The position numbers were made by a program, and so were the translations under genes. The notes under the pieces were generated by a model. It was not told the origin of the DNA. It saw only the letters and a program-made list of their open reading frames with translations, and searched no databases. Source: Nocardioidaceae bacterium (GTDB lineage: Bacteria; Actinomycetota; Actinomycetes; Propionibacteriales; Nocardioidaceae). Taken from it: a DNA stretch of 39,092 bases. The stretch lies in assembly GCA_013695785.1 (NCBI GenBank), contig JACCZT010000038.1, forward strand, positions 1-39,092, read 5' to 3'. This document shows, piece after piece, positions 17,253 through 25,350 of the stretch (its first letter is position 1; every line of letters begins with the position of its first letter).

Positions 17253-18434
17253 TCAGTGCAGCGGTCCGGCGGTGTCCAGCTCGACGTCCGCTGACTCGAT
17301 GCCGGCGTCGGCCGCGCGTACCGAGCGACGTAGCGCCGCGTGCAACGACTCCGGAGTCAGCACGCCGCACAGGCGGGAGCCTGCGAGCACCGCGACCCAT
17401 CCGGCGTCATGGCGCAGCATCGTCGACAGCGCGTCCTTGAGCTGCGCGGAGCGCTCGACGTACGCCCCCATGCGCCGGGCCCGGTCCGCGACCACACCAG
17501 GGCCCTCGCACTCGGTGATCGAGATCCATCCCCTCAGGTGGTCGTCGGCGTCGAGCACCACCGCCCAGAGCGCCTCGTCCCGCTCGAGCACCGCGCGGGC
17601 CTCAGCCAGCGTCGACTCAGTACGCACCATCGGCGCGCGGACCAGGTCACATTCCTCGATCTCGGTGACGGCCAGACGCCGGAGGCCACGGTCGGAGCCG
17701 ACGAACTCCGAGACGAAGCCGTCCGCGGGCGCCCCCAGCACGGTGGCAGGTGTGTCGTACTGGGCGAGGCGGCCACCTTGGGCGAACACCGCCACCCGGT
17801 CGCCGAGCTTGACCGCCTCCTCGATGTCATGGGTGACGAGCATCACCGTCTTGGCCAGCTCGGACTGCAGCCGCAGGAACTCATCCTGCAGGCGGGCGCG
17901 GACCACGGGGTCGACGGCGCCGAACGGCTCGTCCATCAGCAGCACCGGCGGGTCGGCTGCCAGCGCCCGGGCGACGCCGATGCGTTGACGCTGTCCGCCG
18001 GACAGCTGGTGCGGGTAGCGGTCGCCGTACACCGACGGGTCGAGACCCACCAGCTCGAGCAGCTCGTTGGAGCGGGCGATGACTTGTCTGCGGTCCCACC
18101 CCAACAGGTCGGGCACCGTACCGACATTGGCCCGGATCGTCTGGTGCGGGAACAACCCGACCTGCTGGATGACGTAGCCGATCCGACGACGCAGCTGGAC
18201 CGGGTCGACCCCGGTGACGTCCTCGCCGTCCAGGACGATGCGGCCGGTCGTCGGCTCGATCAGACGGTTGACCATCTTCAGCGTCGTGGACTTGCCGCAA
18301 CCGGACGGCCCGACAAGGGTGACCAGGGAGTTACGGGGCACGTGCATGTCCAACGCCTCGACGGCGACCGTGCCGTCGTCGAAGGTCTTGCCCAAACCTT
18401 CGAGCGAGATCATCGGATCTTCGGTACCGTCCAT
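17253..18434 (-). CDS. Glycine betaine/choline-type ABC importer, ATP-binding protein
   Basis: 393 residues of ProV/OpuCA type. Walker A GPSGCGKST (42-50), signature LSGGQ (144-148), Walker B VLLMDEP (164-170) and a VTHD switch histidine are all present. A C-terminal part from about 245 onward resembles paired CBS domains, which in this family sense ionic strength. It would energise the permeases encoded divergently at 18438-19886 for uptake of betaine, choline or related compatible solutes. ATG at 18434 is only four bases from the divergent GTG of the permease, and its own TAAGGT box lies inside the permease's codons 2 and 3. A start at Met8 is possible. Confidence 0.92.
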   Translation of the reverse strand: MDGTEDPMISLEGLGKTFDDGTVAVEALDMHVPRNSLVTLVGPSGCGKSTTLKMVNRLIEPTTGRIVLDGEDVTGVDPVQLRRRIGYVIQQVGLFPHQTIRANVGTVPDLLGWDRRQVIARSNELLELVGLDPSVYGDRYPHQLSGGQRQRIGVARALAADPPVLLMDEPFGAVDPVVRARLQDEFLRLQSELAKTVMLVTHDIEEAVKLGDRVAVFAQGGRLAQYDTPATVLGAPADGFVSEFVGSDRGLRRLAVTEIEECDLVRAPMVRTESTLAEARAVLERDEALWAVVLDADDHLRGWISITECEGPGVVADRARRMGAYVERSAQLKDALSTMLRHDAGWVAVLAGSRLCGVLTPESLHAALRRSVRAADAGIESADVELDTAGPLH

Positions 18435-18446
18435 GCCGTGACCTTA
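18425..18446. promoter_or_regulatory. Interlocked divergent leaderless promoters of the ABC importer
   Basis: Plus strand: TACCGT at 18425-18430, seven bases, GTG at 18438. Minus strand: TAAGGT (18446-18441), six bases, ATG at 18434. Each -10 box lies within the first codons of the other gene, and the two start codons are three bases apart, back to back. Both boxes and their spacing are seen in the sequence; transcription from both is inferred. Confidence 0.6.
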
Positions 18447-19148
18447 GCCGCTGGTGGCTCGACATTCTCAGCAAGCGGCCCGCCCTGCTACTCCGCACTC
18501 GTCAACGACTGGATCTGTCCGGCGTACGTCTCGGACCGGCGTACCGAGATCGCCGACGCACTCTTGGAGCACGTCCTGATCACCCTCGCCGCCGTCGCAC
18601 TCGGGTTCGTGCTGGCGCTGCCGCTGGCGCTGGTGGCACGCCGCTACACCGCGGTCGAGAGCGCCATCGTGGCGGCCACCACGATCATCTACACGGTCCC
18701 GTCGCTGGCGTTGTTCGCGCTGCTCGTCAACATCACGGCGCTGTCGCCGTGGACGGTGATCATCGGCCTGGCGCTCTACACGCTCACGATCCTTGTCCGC
18801 AACATGCTCGCCGGCCTGCGTGATGTACCCGCGGACGTCAAGGAGTCCGCCGTCGGGCTCGGGTACGGCCCTGGTCGGCTGCTGTTGCGGGTCGAGCTGC
18901 CGCTGGCGCTGCCGGTGATCATGGCGGGGCTCCGGGTGGCGACCGTCTCGACTGTCGCGCTGACCACCGTGGGCACACTCGTCGCCTACGGCGGCCTCGG
19001 TGACCTGCTCTCGAACGGGATCCGTACCGACTTCAAGGCGCAGATACTCACCGCCAGCGTGCTCTGCGTCGCTCTCGCCGTCGTCTTCGACGCGCTGCTG
19101 ATGGGCACCCAGCGCGTGCTGACCCCATGGACCCGGGGGAGGAAGTAG
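18438..19148 (+). CDS. ABC importer permease (ProW/OpuCB type), first
   Basis: 236 residues. After an exported-looking N-terminal stretch with NDWICPAYVSDRRTEI come five or six membrane segments, and the inner-membrane transport loop is ESAVGLGYGPGRLLLRVELPLALPVI with the EAA-type Gly. There is no ATG near the N-terminus; GTG at 18438 is the only in-frame start upstream of NDWIC and has a leaderless box seven bases ahead. It ends exactly where the second permease begins (TAG then ATG), so the two are co-translated. Confidence 0.88.
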   Translation: MTLAAGGSTFSASGPPCYSALVNDWICPAYVSDRRTEIADALLEHVLITLAAVALGFVLALPLALVARRYTAVESAIVAATTIIYTVPSLALFALLVNITALSPWTVIIGLALYTLTILVRNMLAGLRDVPADVKESAVGLGYGPGRLLLRVELPLALPVIMAGLRVATVSTVALTTVGTLVAYGGLGDLLSNGIRTDFKAQILTASVLCVALAVVFDALLMGTQRVLTPWTRGRK

Positions 19149-19886
19149 ATGGGTGAGGCATTCGCGTACCTCCTGGACGGCGACAGCTGGTCCGGGAGCA
19201 ACGGGCTCGGCCAACAGCTCGTGCAACAGGTTCTTCTGACGGTGGTGAGCCTGGCCGTCGCGACCGTCCTCTCGCTCCCGGTCGCGTTGTGGCTCGGCCA
19301 CATCGGCAAAGGGGGGGCCATCGCCATCAACATCTCCAACATCGGGCGCGCGATCCCCGTCTTCGCGGTTCTCGTGCTGCTGTCGGTGGGACCGGTCGGT
19401 ACCGATGTGCTCGGCCCGTTCGGGCGGGCAGGAGCCGCGACGCTGATCTCGCTGGTCCTGTTCGCGCTGCCGCCGATCATCACCAACGCCTATGTCGGCG
19501 TACGCGGCGTCGACCCCGAGATCGTCGAGGCCGCACGCGGGATGGGTATGGCCGAGCGGCGCATCTTCACCCGCGTGGAGTGGCCCCTCGCGCTGCCGCT
19601 GGTCCTCACCGGGCTTCGGCTGGCGCTGGTGCAGGTGTGGGCGACTGCGACCATCGCCGCCCTGGTCGCGGGCCCCGGACTCGGCAACACCATCACCAAC
19701 GGCTTCGCCAACAGCCGCATCGACCAGGTCACCGCAGGAGCGATCCTCGTCGCCGTCGTCGCGCTGCTGCTGGAGGGGGCGGCGTTCGCCGCCGAGCGCC
19801 TGGTGGACCCCATGCGGGCCAGTCGGCGCGCGAACCGCCACTCGCAGCGCACACCGTCCGTCCCCACGGTGGAGCCGATTGTGTGA
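19149..19886 (+). CDS. ABC importer permease (ProW/OpuCD type), second
   Basis: 245 residues with about six membrane segments. The cytoplasmic coupling loop is EAARGMGMAERRIFTRVEWPLALPLV, the usual EAA motif. GGGGAGGAAG precedes ATG 19149 and lies in the end of the first permease gene. The two permeases should form a heterodimer, as in OpuC-type systems. The C-terminal 20 residues are polar. Confidence 0.93.
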   Translation: MGEAFAYLLDGDSWSGSNGLGQQLVQQVLLTVVSLAVATVLSLPVALWLGHIGKGGAIAINISNIGRAIPVFAVLVLLSVGPVGTDVLGPFGRAGAATLISLVLFALPPIITNAYVGVRGVDPEIVEAARGMGMAERRIFTRVEWPLALPLVLTGLRLALVQVWATATIAALVAGPGLGNTITNGFANSRIDQVTAGAILVAVVALLLEGAAFAAERLVDPMRASRRANRHSQRTPSVPTVEPIV

Positions 19887-19896
19887 TGCTTGGACT

Positions 19897-19914
19897 GGGC
19901 GCTCTCCGGCGCCC
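19897..19914 (+). promoter_or_regulatory. Stem-loop between permease and binding-protein genes
   Basis: Arms GGGCGC and GCGCCC with the loop TCTCCG. Hairpins in this position often act as RNA processing or stabilising sites that raise the amount of binding protein relative to permease; that role here is an inference. Confidence 0.4.
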
Positions 19915-19961
19915 GAACCGGACACGCGTGCACTGGCACGGGACACAGAAGGTAGGAACCT

Positions 19962-20906
19962 ATGAACGTACGTCGAACCTTTGTCGCCGCTCTTGCGACC
20001 GGAGTCCTTCTCGCCACTGCTGCGTGTGGCGGCGACCCCTTGGAGGAGAGCGACAGCTCGAGCTCAGGGGAGAAGGGGTCGGTCACGATCGGGGGCCAGA
20101 ACTTCACCGAGAGCCAGATCATGGCGGCGATCTATCAAGAGCTCCTCGAGAGCGACGGCTACGACGTGACCCAGAAGCTCGTCGACACACGGGACATCTA
20201 CTTCCCCCAGCTTCAGAAGGGCAACGTCCAGGTCGTCCCGGACTACCTCGCCGGGATCGGTGACTATCTCAACACCGAGGCCAACGGGCCGGACGCCAAG
20301 CCGATCACCAGCAACAGCGCCGAGGAGTCCCTCACCGCGGTCCAGCCGCTGGCCGAGGAGGTCGGCGTCACGCTGCTGACCCCGGCGGAGGCAACCGACC
20401 AGAACGGGTTCTTCGTCACGCAGGACTATGCCTCGGAGAACGAGCTCACCACGTTGTCCGACCTCGGCGCCCTCGGGGAGCCGATCACGCTCGCCGCTGC
20501 GAAGGACTGCCCCGACCGTGAGGACTGTGCTCTGGGCCTGGAATCGGTCTACGGGATCAGCATCGAGGAGGTGCTGCCGCTCGGGTTCGGGCTGGCGCCG
20601 ACGTTCCAGGCCGTCACCGACGGGGAGGCCGAGCTCGGACAGACCGGCACGACCGACGGCACGCTCGACGCCAAGGGCCTGGTGCTTCTGGAGGACGACA
20701 AGGGCATCCAGCCGGCCCAGAACCTCACCCCTGCGGTCAACTCGGACTGGCTCGGTGACCACCCGGACGTCGAGGAGACGTTGGACGAGCTGTCCGGCGC
20801 GCTCACGACCGAGGATCTCGCCGCGCTCAACCTCAAGGTCGACCAGGACCGGGAGAAGCCCGAGGACGTCGCCGCGGCTTTCTTGGAGGAGCAGGGCCTG
20901 ATCTGA
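19962..20906 (+). CDS. Glycine betaine/choline-type substrate-binding lipoprotein (ProX/OpuCC)
   Basis: 314 residues. Lipoprotein signal peptide with lipobox ATAAC and Cys22 as the lipidated residue. The mature part opens with VTIGGQNFTESQIMAAIYQELLE and contains DIYFPQLQKGNVQVVPDYLAG, both characteristic of OpuAC-type binding proteins. It would capture the solute outside the membrane and hand it to the two permeases upstream. AGGTAGGA precedes ATG 19962. The exact ligand cannot be told from sequence. It converges with nuoD 27 bases downstream. Confidence 0.94.
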   Translation: MNVRRTFVAALATGVLLATAACGGDPLEESDSSSSGEKGSVTIGGQNFTESQIMAAIYQELLESDGYDVTQKLVDTRDIYFPQLQKGNVQVVPDYLAGIGDYLNTEANGPDAKPITSNSAEESLTAVQPLAEEVGVTLLTPAEATDQNGFFVTQDYASENELTTLSDLGALGEPITLAAAKDCPDREDCALGLESVYGISIEEVLPLGFGLAPTFQAVTDGEAELGQTGTTDGTLDAKGLVLLEDDKGIQPAQNLTPAVNSDWLGDHPDVEETLDELSGALTTEDLAALNLKVDQDREKPEDVAAAFLEEQGLI

Positions 20907-20933
20907 GCCTGGGCGCGGCAGCCGGCCGGGGGG

Positions 20934-22163
20934 TTACTTGTCGATGTCGCCGACGACGAAGAACATGGACCCCAAGATCGCGACCATGTCGGCGACGACG
21001 CAGCCCTCGAGCACGTGCGGGAGCGCGGCGATGTTGTTGAACGACGCCGAGCGCAGCTTGAGGCGCCACGGGGTCTTCTCCCCACGCGAGACGAGCCAGT
21101 ACCCGTTGATACCCAGCGGGTTCTCGGTCCAGGCGTACGTCGACCCCTCCGGAGCCTTGACGATCTTGGGCAGTCGAACGTTGATCGGCCCCTGGGCCAT
21201 CTCGGTGAGGCGTTCGAGGCACGCGTCGGCAAGGTCGAGCGAGACCTTGACCTGCGCGAGCAGACAGGCGAACCGGGCGTAGCAGTCTCCCTCGGTGCGG
21301 GTGACGACCTGCAGCACGCCGTCGGCGAGGAGCTCCTCGTAGGCGAGGTACGGCTCGTCGCGTCGCAGGTCGAGGTCGACACCACTCGCGCGGGCGATCG
21401 GCCCGGACACGCCGAACGCGTGCGCGACGTCGACCGGAAGCACACCGACGCCACGGGTGCGCGCCTGGAAGATCTCGTTGCCGAAGATCAGGTCCTCGAT
21501 CTGCGGCAGACGCCGGCGTACGGCGGCCACCGCGTCGCAAACCCGTCCGGTCCACCCGGCGGGGACATCCTCCTTGAGGCCGCCGACGCGGTTGAACATG
21601 TAGTGCATCCGACCACCGGAGACCTCCTCCATCACCTCCTGGATCGTCTCGCGCTCGCGGAATGCGTAGAAGATCGGCGTGATAGCACCCACCTCGAGCG
21701 GGTAGGAGCCGAGGAACATCAGGTGGTTGAGCACCCGGTTCAGCTCGGCGAGAAGCATCCGGGTCCAGGTGGCGCGCTCGGGCACCTGCATGCCGAGCAT
21801 GCGTTCGACGGCAAGTACCACGCCGAGCTCGGAGGAGAACGCGCTCAACCAGTCGTGCCGGTTGGCCAGGACGATGATCTGTCGGTAGTCGCGTACCTCG
21901 AACAGCTTCTCCACCCCGCGGTGCATGTAGCCCACGACCGGCTCGCAGTGCACGATCCGTTCGCCGTCCAGCGTCATCCTCAGCCGCAGGACGCCGTGGG
22001 TCGCCGGGTGCTGCGGGCCGACGTTGAGCACCATGTCGGTCGTGGCCAGGTCGCTACCCGGCCCGCCTCCGCCGCGCTCGTACCCGCGGCCGTCAGCGGA
22101 GAAGCCCGAGGCACCGGCGCCAAGGCCGACCACGACCTGACGCGGGCCGTCCTGCGGTGACAT
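20934..22163 (-). CDS. Orphan NADH-quinone oxidoreductase subunit D paralogue (NuoD2 type)
   Basis: 409 residues. The complex I 49-kDa subunit fold is clear: [19 protein letters not shown] (44-62), [12 protein letters not shown] (78-89), LNRVLNHLM and the final [20 protein letters not shown]. Aligned by eye with the bovine subunit, the quinone-contact His59 is kept (His56), but Tyr108 is Trp105 and Asp160 is Glu157. The arginine methylated in mitochondria, Arg85, is present as Arg82. No other complex I gene is nearby, so this is a stand-alone copy. A TAGGAT box six bases before ATG 22163 suggests its own leaderless promoter, although the methyltransferase gene lies 43 bases upstream on the same strand. 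It probably functions in a variant complex; its partners are unknown. Confidence 0.9.
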   Translation of the reverse strand: MSPQDGPRQVVVGLGAGASGFSADGRGYERGGGGPGSDLATTDMVLNVGPQHPATHGVLRLRMTLDGERIVHCEPVVGYMHRGVEKLFEVRDYRQIIVLANRHDWLSAFSSELGVVLAVERMLGMQVPERATWTRMLLAELNRVLNHLMFLGSYPLEVGAITPIFYAFRERETIQEVMEEVSGGRMHYMFNRVGGLKEDVPAGWTGRVCDAVAAVRRRLPQIEDLIFGNEIFQARTRGVGVLPVDVAHAFGVSGPIARASGVDLDLRRDEPYLAYEELLADGVLQVVTRTEGDCYARFACLLAQVKVSLDLADACLERLTEMAQGPINVRLPKIVKAPEGSTYAWTENPLGINGYWLVSRGEKTPWRLKLRSASFNNIAALPHVLEGCVVADMVAILGSMFFVVGDIDK

Positions 22164-22169
22164 GGGTGC

Positions 22170-22175
22170 ATCCTA
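22170..22175 (-). promoter_or_regulatory. -10 box TAGGAT, leaderless start of the nuoD paralogue
   Basis: TAGGAT on the minus strand, six bases, then ATG 22163. Confidence 0.55.
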
Positions 22176-22206
22176 GTTGCGTCATGTGCCCGAGCTCGTC
22201 GCCCCG

Positions 22207-23136
22207 TCACCGCTCGGCGGTGATCCACCAGAGCTCACCGAGGCCGCCGCACGCGGTGAGCTCGACCGCCTCGCCCGCGCGCGACAGCGCCTCGACGTAC
22301 GCCAGCGGGTCGCGAGCCGCGAGCGCTGCGTCCGGCCAGGTGGCGGCCACCCCGAGACCGGCGAGGGCCTCACGCTGGGACTGCAACCGACCACCCACCC
22401 GCGCGGCCACCGCATCGACCGCCACGTGCGCCGTCACGTCCCGGGATCCGTCGGGCCGCACCGACACCTCGTGCCCGTCGCGATAGGACCGCAGCGAGCC
22501 GAGCGGCGGACGCGTCTGGAGCAGGTGCCCGTAGTCGACGGCGACGGCGACGCCGTGACCGAGATGGTCGACCGCCGCGGACCAGGCGTCGTCCCGGGCG
22601 CTTCCGACCTCTGCGCGAAGCCCGGGTACGGCCACGCCGGCACCGTCGAGCGGCCACCACCGCGACAGCCACGGGTCGCTGCATGGCTCGCCCAGCTGTT
22701 CGTCGCCGGTCTCGGGGTCGACGAGGACGAAGCGCACCACCGCGTCGGAATCGAGCTGCACGACGTCGCAGACGACGTTGTCCAACCACTCGTTGGCAAC
22801 CAGGAGTCCATCGAACGTCGCCGGCACGTCCCTCAGCCACTCGATGTCGGCTGCAAGGCCCAGCGGGCGCCGCGCGATGTCGACACCGACGAGCTCGAGC
22901 TCACCGGGCTCGCTGTGTTCTCGCATCGCGGTCAGCAGCTCGCCGCCACCTGACCCGAGATCGACAACCGTGCGCAGTCCGCGGTCGCGGGCAAGACGTA
23001 CCAGGGCCTCGGCGAAGAACGTCGAGGCATGCACCGAGGTACGAAAATGCGCCGCGGGCTCCTCTCGCAGGAAGAAGCCGTCGTGGCCGTACAGCGCGTC
23101 GTGCCACGCCTCCCGCCACGGACGCGCCGATCGCAT
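22207..23136 (-). CDS. MidA/NDUFAF7-family protein arginine methyltransferase
   Basis: 309 residues. The N-terminal block WREAWHDALYGHDGFFLR followed by AAHFRTSVHAS is the family's signature, then the SAM-binding VVDLGSGGGELL (57-68), VDYGH and DVTAHVAVDAVA. In mitochondria the homologue NDUFAF7 dimethylates Arg85 of the 49-kDa subunit of complex I, which corresponds to NuoD. Here the gene precedes a nuoD paralogue on the same strand with a 43-base gap, so that NuoD is the natural candidate substrate. ATG at 23136 has a TACCCT box six bases upstream. Family membership is read from motifs; the substrate is inferred. Confidence 0.85.
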   Translation of the reverse strand: MRSARPWREAWHDALYGHDGFFLREEPAAHFRTSVHASTFFAEALVRLARDRGLRTVVDLGSGGGELLTAMREHSEPGELELVGVDIARRPLGLAADIEWLRDVPATFDGLLVANEWLDNVVCDVVQLDSDAVVRFVLVDPETGDEQLGEPCSDPWLSRWWPLDGAGVAVPGLRAEVGSARDDAWSAAVDHLGHGVAVAVDYGHLLQTRPPLGSLRSYRDGHEVSVRPDGSRDVTAHVAVDAVAARVGGRLQSQREALAGLGVAATWPDAALAARDPLAYVEALSRAGEAVELTACGGLGELWWITAER

Positions 23137-23142
23137 CCGGCC

Positions 23143-23148
23143 AGGGTA
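23143..23148 (-). promoter_or_regulatory. -10 box TACCCT, leaderless start of the methyltransferase
   Basis: TACCCT on the minus strand, six bases, then ATG 23136. Confidence 0.55.
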
Positions 23149-23204
23149 TCGGTCCGGACCGCCGGCCCGCCTGCCGTCGGGTGCACCGGTCGGCCGTGCG
23201 CGAC

Positions 23205-23234
23205 TTGGACCACTCGGCAGCGGGCCGATATCGT
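23205..23234 (+). promoter_or_regulatory. Promoter of the glycerophosphotransferase gene
   Basis: TTGGAC at 23205-23210 and TATCGT at 23229-23234 with an 18-base spacer. The leader to ATG 23292 would be about 50 bases and holds GGAAGG six bases before the start. Confidence 0.6.
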
Positions 23235-23291
23235 GAGGCGCCGATCGACCCGCGGTGGCGTAGGTGGACGCAACAGAACGGAAGGTCCTCG

Positions 23292-25250
23292 ATGGCGGTG
23301 CCCGTAGACGCCTTGGCGACCATCCGCGATCGCGTGGGTGAGGCCGCGGTCATCCTCGGCACCGCCGGCGCCGTGGTCAGCGGGCTCGCCGGCTGGGGCG
23401 TCTCGTGCGCGGTGTTCCTCGTCGTCTCCGTCGTCGGTGAGCCGTTCATGCCTAGGCGTGGTGACATCGTCGAGCGCCTTTTGCGCGTCGGCCAGCTCGG
23501 CTCGTCGGTCCGGGTGGCGCTGCGGTTCAGTGCGGTGATGGCGCTCGTGCTGAACCAGGGCGACGCGAGCACGCTGGCCTCACTGGTCCTCATCGGCTAC
23601 GTCCTGTTCGCGCTGATGGCCGCGGTGACCGGCATCGCGATGCACCGGGTGAGATACCGCCGCAACCTGCCGGTGGAGACGCGAAACATCGACACGTCAT
23701 CCCTGCTGATACCCGACCCGCCCTCACGGCTGATTCGCGGCAAGATCAACGAGAACTTCTTCGTCCCCATGCTGCTCGTTCTCGTCCCGGCCTGCATCGC
23801 CTCGGACACCATCTGGCCCACCGTCACCGGCGGTGCCATCGCTTTCGTGCTGGCGTGCCTTCCGCTGACCCTCGCCCTCCTCGCCGACCGGCGTACCGCC
23901 GGGTTGCTGGACAACGATGCGGTCCTGGACGTCGTACGGGACTTCCTCGCCGAGCACGAGCCGGAGGTGCTGCTGTACTTCGCCGACAGCTCGCCGTCGA
24001 TCTACCAGGTCAACATGTGGCTGTCCACGATCGAGCGGCTCGAGCGCCGCGCCATGATCGTCATGCGCAGTCGCCGGGCACTGGTCAAGATCGGCGCCAC
24101 CTCGCTGCCGGTGCTGTGTGTGCCGTCCACCGTCAACCTGATCTCCCTGGACTTCGCCGCGGCGCGCGCCGCCCTCTACGTCGGCAACAACGGTCCCAAC
24201 CTGCACCTGCTGAGGCTGCCACACCTGAAGTCGGCCTTCATCGGCCACGGGGACAGCGACAAGAACGCCTCAGTCAACCCCTATGCCAAGGTCTACGACG
24301 AGCTGTGGACCGCTGGCCCCGCCGGACGCGACCGGTGGAGGCTCGCCGACGTCGGCATCGACGACGCCGACATCGTCGAGGTCGGGCGACCGCAGCTGCA
24401 CCACCTCGCGATGCACGACGCCGACGGCGGCCCGATCCCAACGCTCCTCTATGCGCCCACGTGGGAGGGCTGGAACCTCACCCAGGAGTACGGGTCGGTG
24501 GCGTTCCAGGGTCTTGCTCTGGTGCGCGCGGTGCTCGACAGCCCGGTCCCGGTCCGGCTCATCTACAAGCCCCACCCGCTCACCGGCCGACGCGACCCGC
24601 GGGTGCGGGACGTCCACCAGCAGATCATCGCGCTCATCGACGCCGACAACCACGCCCGCGGTCTCACCAACCGGCCGACGTACGAACCTCCCGACATCGA
24701 CGCGCTGCACGCGTTCGCCGACGCCGCGCAGCGCACCCGCCACAGCGGGGAGCCGGGCTACCAGCTCTCGGCGATCGAGGCGCAGACCCGGACCGTGGCG
24801 GCACAGAAGGCGTACCTCGCCAGCCTGGATCCGCAGGCGCACCTGGTTGCCGAGGGGCCCGGACCGGACCTGTTCGCCTACTTCGGTGCAGCGGACTTTC
24901 TCGTCACCGACATCTCCAGCGTGCTGAGCGACTTCCAGGTGACAGACAAGCCGTACGCCGTGTGCAACACGACGACGAACACCGAGAAGCAGTTCATCGA
25001 GAACGTCCCTGCCGCCGCCGCCGGCATCGTCATCGGTCCCGACGGCGAGCGGCTCGACGAGGTGATCGCCGTCGCGTCTCGGGTCGCCGCGGACACGTAC
25101 GTCGACGCCCGCCAACACATGCGTACCTACCTGCTCGGCGATCGACGCGTGCCGGCGCAGCAGCGCTTCGCCGACGCCGTGGATGCGCTGGTCGCGCGCG
25201 CCGGCGAACGCGCAGCCAAGCACTCCGACCCGCCGGGAGGGCCTGTGTGA
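23292..25250 (+). CDS. Membrane-bound CDP-glycerol glycerophosphotransferase-like protein
   Basis: 652 residues. The first ~200 hold about four membrane segments (roughly 18-48, 95-116, 156-174 and 178-198). The rest resembles the glycerophosphotransferase domain of teichoic acid polymerases (TagF type): LYAPTWEGWN, IYKPHPLTGRRD and FLVTDISSVLSDFQVTDKPYAVCN. It would transfer glycerol phosphate or a related polyol phosphate to a cell-wall glycopolymer at the membrane. The actinobacterial members are poorly studied, so the exact donor is uncertain. ATG 23292 has a ribosome site at 23280-23285 and a good promoter upstream. No other teichoic acid gene is nearby. Confidence 0.83.
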   Translation: MAVPVDALATIRDRVGEAAVILGTAGAVVSGLAGWGVSCAVFLVVSVVGEPFMPRRGDIVERLLRVGQLGSSVRVALRFSAVMALVLNQGDASTLASLVLIGYVLFALMAAVTGIAMHRVRYRRNLPVETRNIDTSSLLIPDPPSRLIRGKINENFFVPMLLVLVPACIASDTIWPTVTGGAIAFVLACLPLTLALLADRRTAGLLDNDAVLDVVRDFLAEHEPEVLLYFADSSPSIYQVNMWLSTIERLERRAMIVMRSRRALVKIGATSLPVLCVPSTVNLISLDFAAARAALYVGNNGPNLHLLRLPHLKSAFIGHGDSDKNASVNPYAKVYDELWTAGPAGRDRWRLADVGIDDADIVEVGRPQLHHLAMHDADGGPIPTLLYAPTWEGWNLTQEYGSVAFQGLALVRAVLDSPVPVRLIYKPHPLTGRRDPRVRDVHQQIIALIDADNHARGLTNRPTYEPPDIDALHAFADAAQRTRHSGEPGYQLSAIEAQTRTVAAQKAYLASLDPQAHLVAEGPGPDLFAYFGAADFLVTDISSVLSDFQVTDKPYAVCNTTTNTEKQFIENVPAAAAGIVIGPDGERLDEVIAVASRVAADTYVDARQHMRTYLLGDRRVPAQQRFADAVDALVARAGERAAKHSDPPGGPV

Positions 25251-25350
25251 CGTGCGCCACCACGGCGGCCGGGTGCCTCGGACCCGGCATACGATGGCAG
25301 CGTCCAATTGTCTGGTACCCGTCCGCGGGACTGGAACGAAAGGCAGCCTC

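Noticed and set aside
17340-18437. Long plus-strand extension of the first permease
   Set aside because: It is the antisense frame of the ABC ATPase gene; the permease proper starts at GTG 18438.
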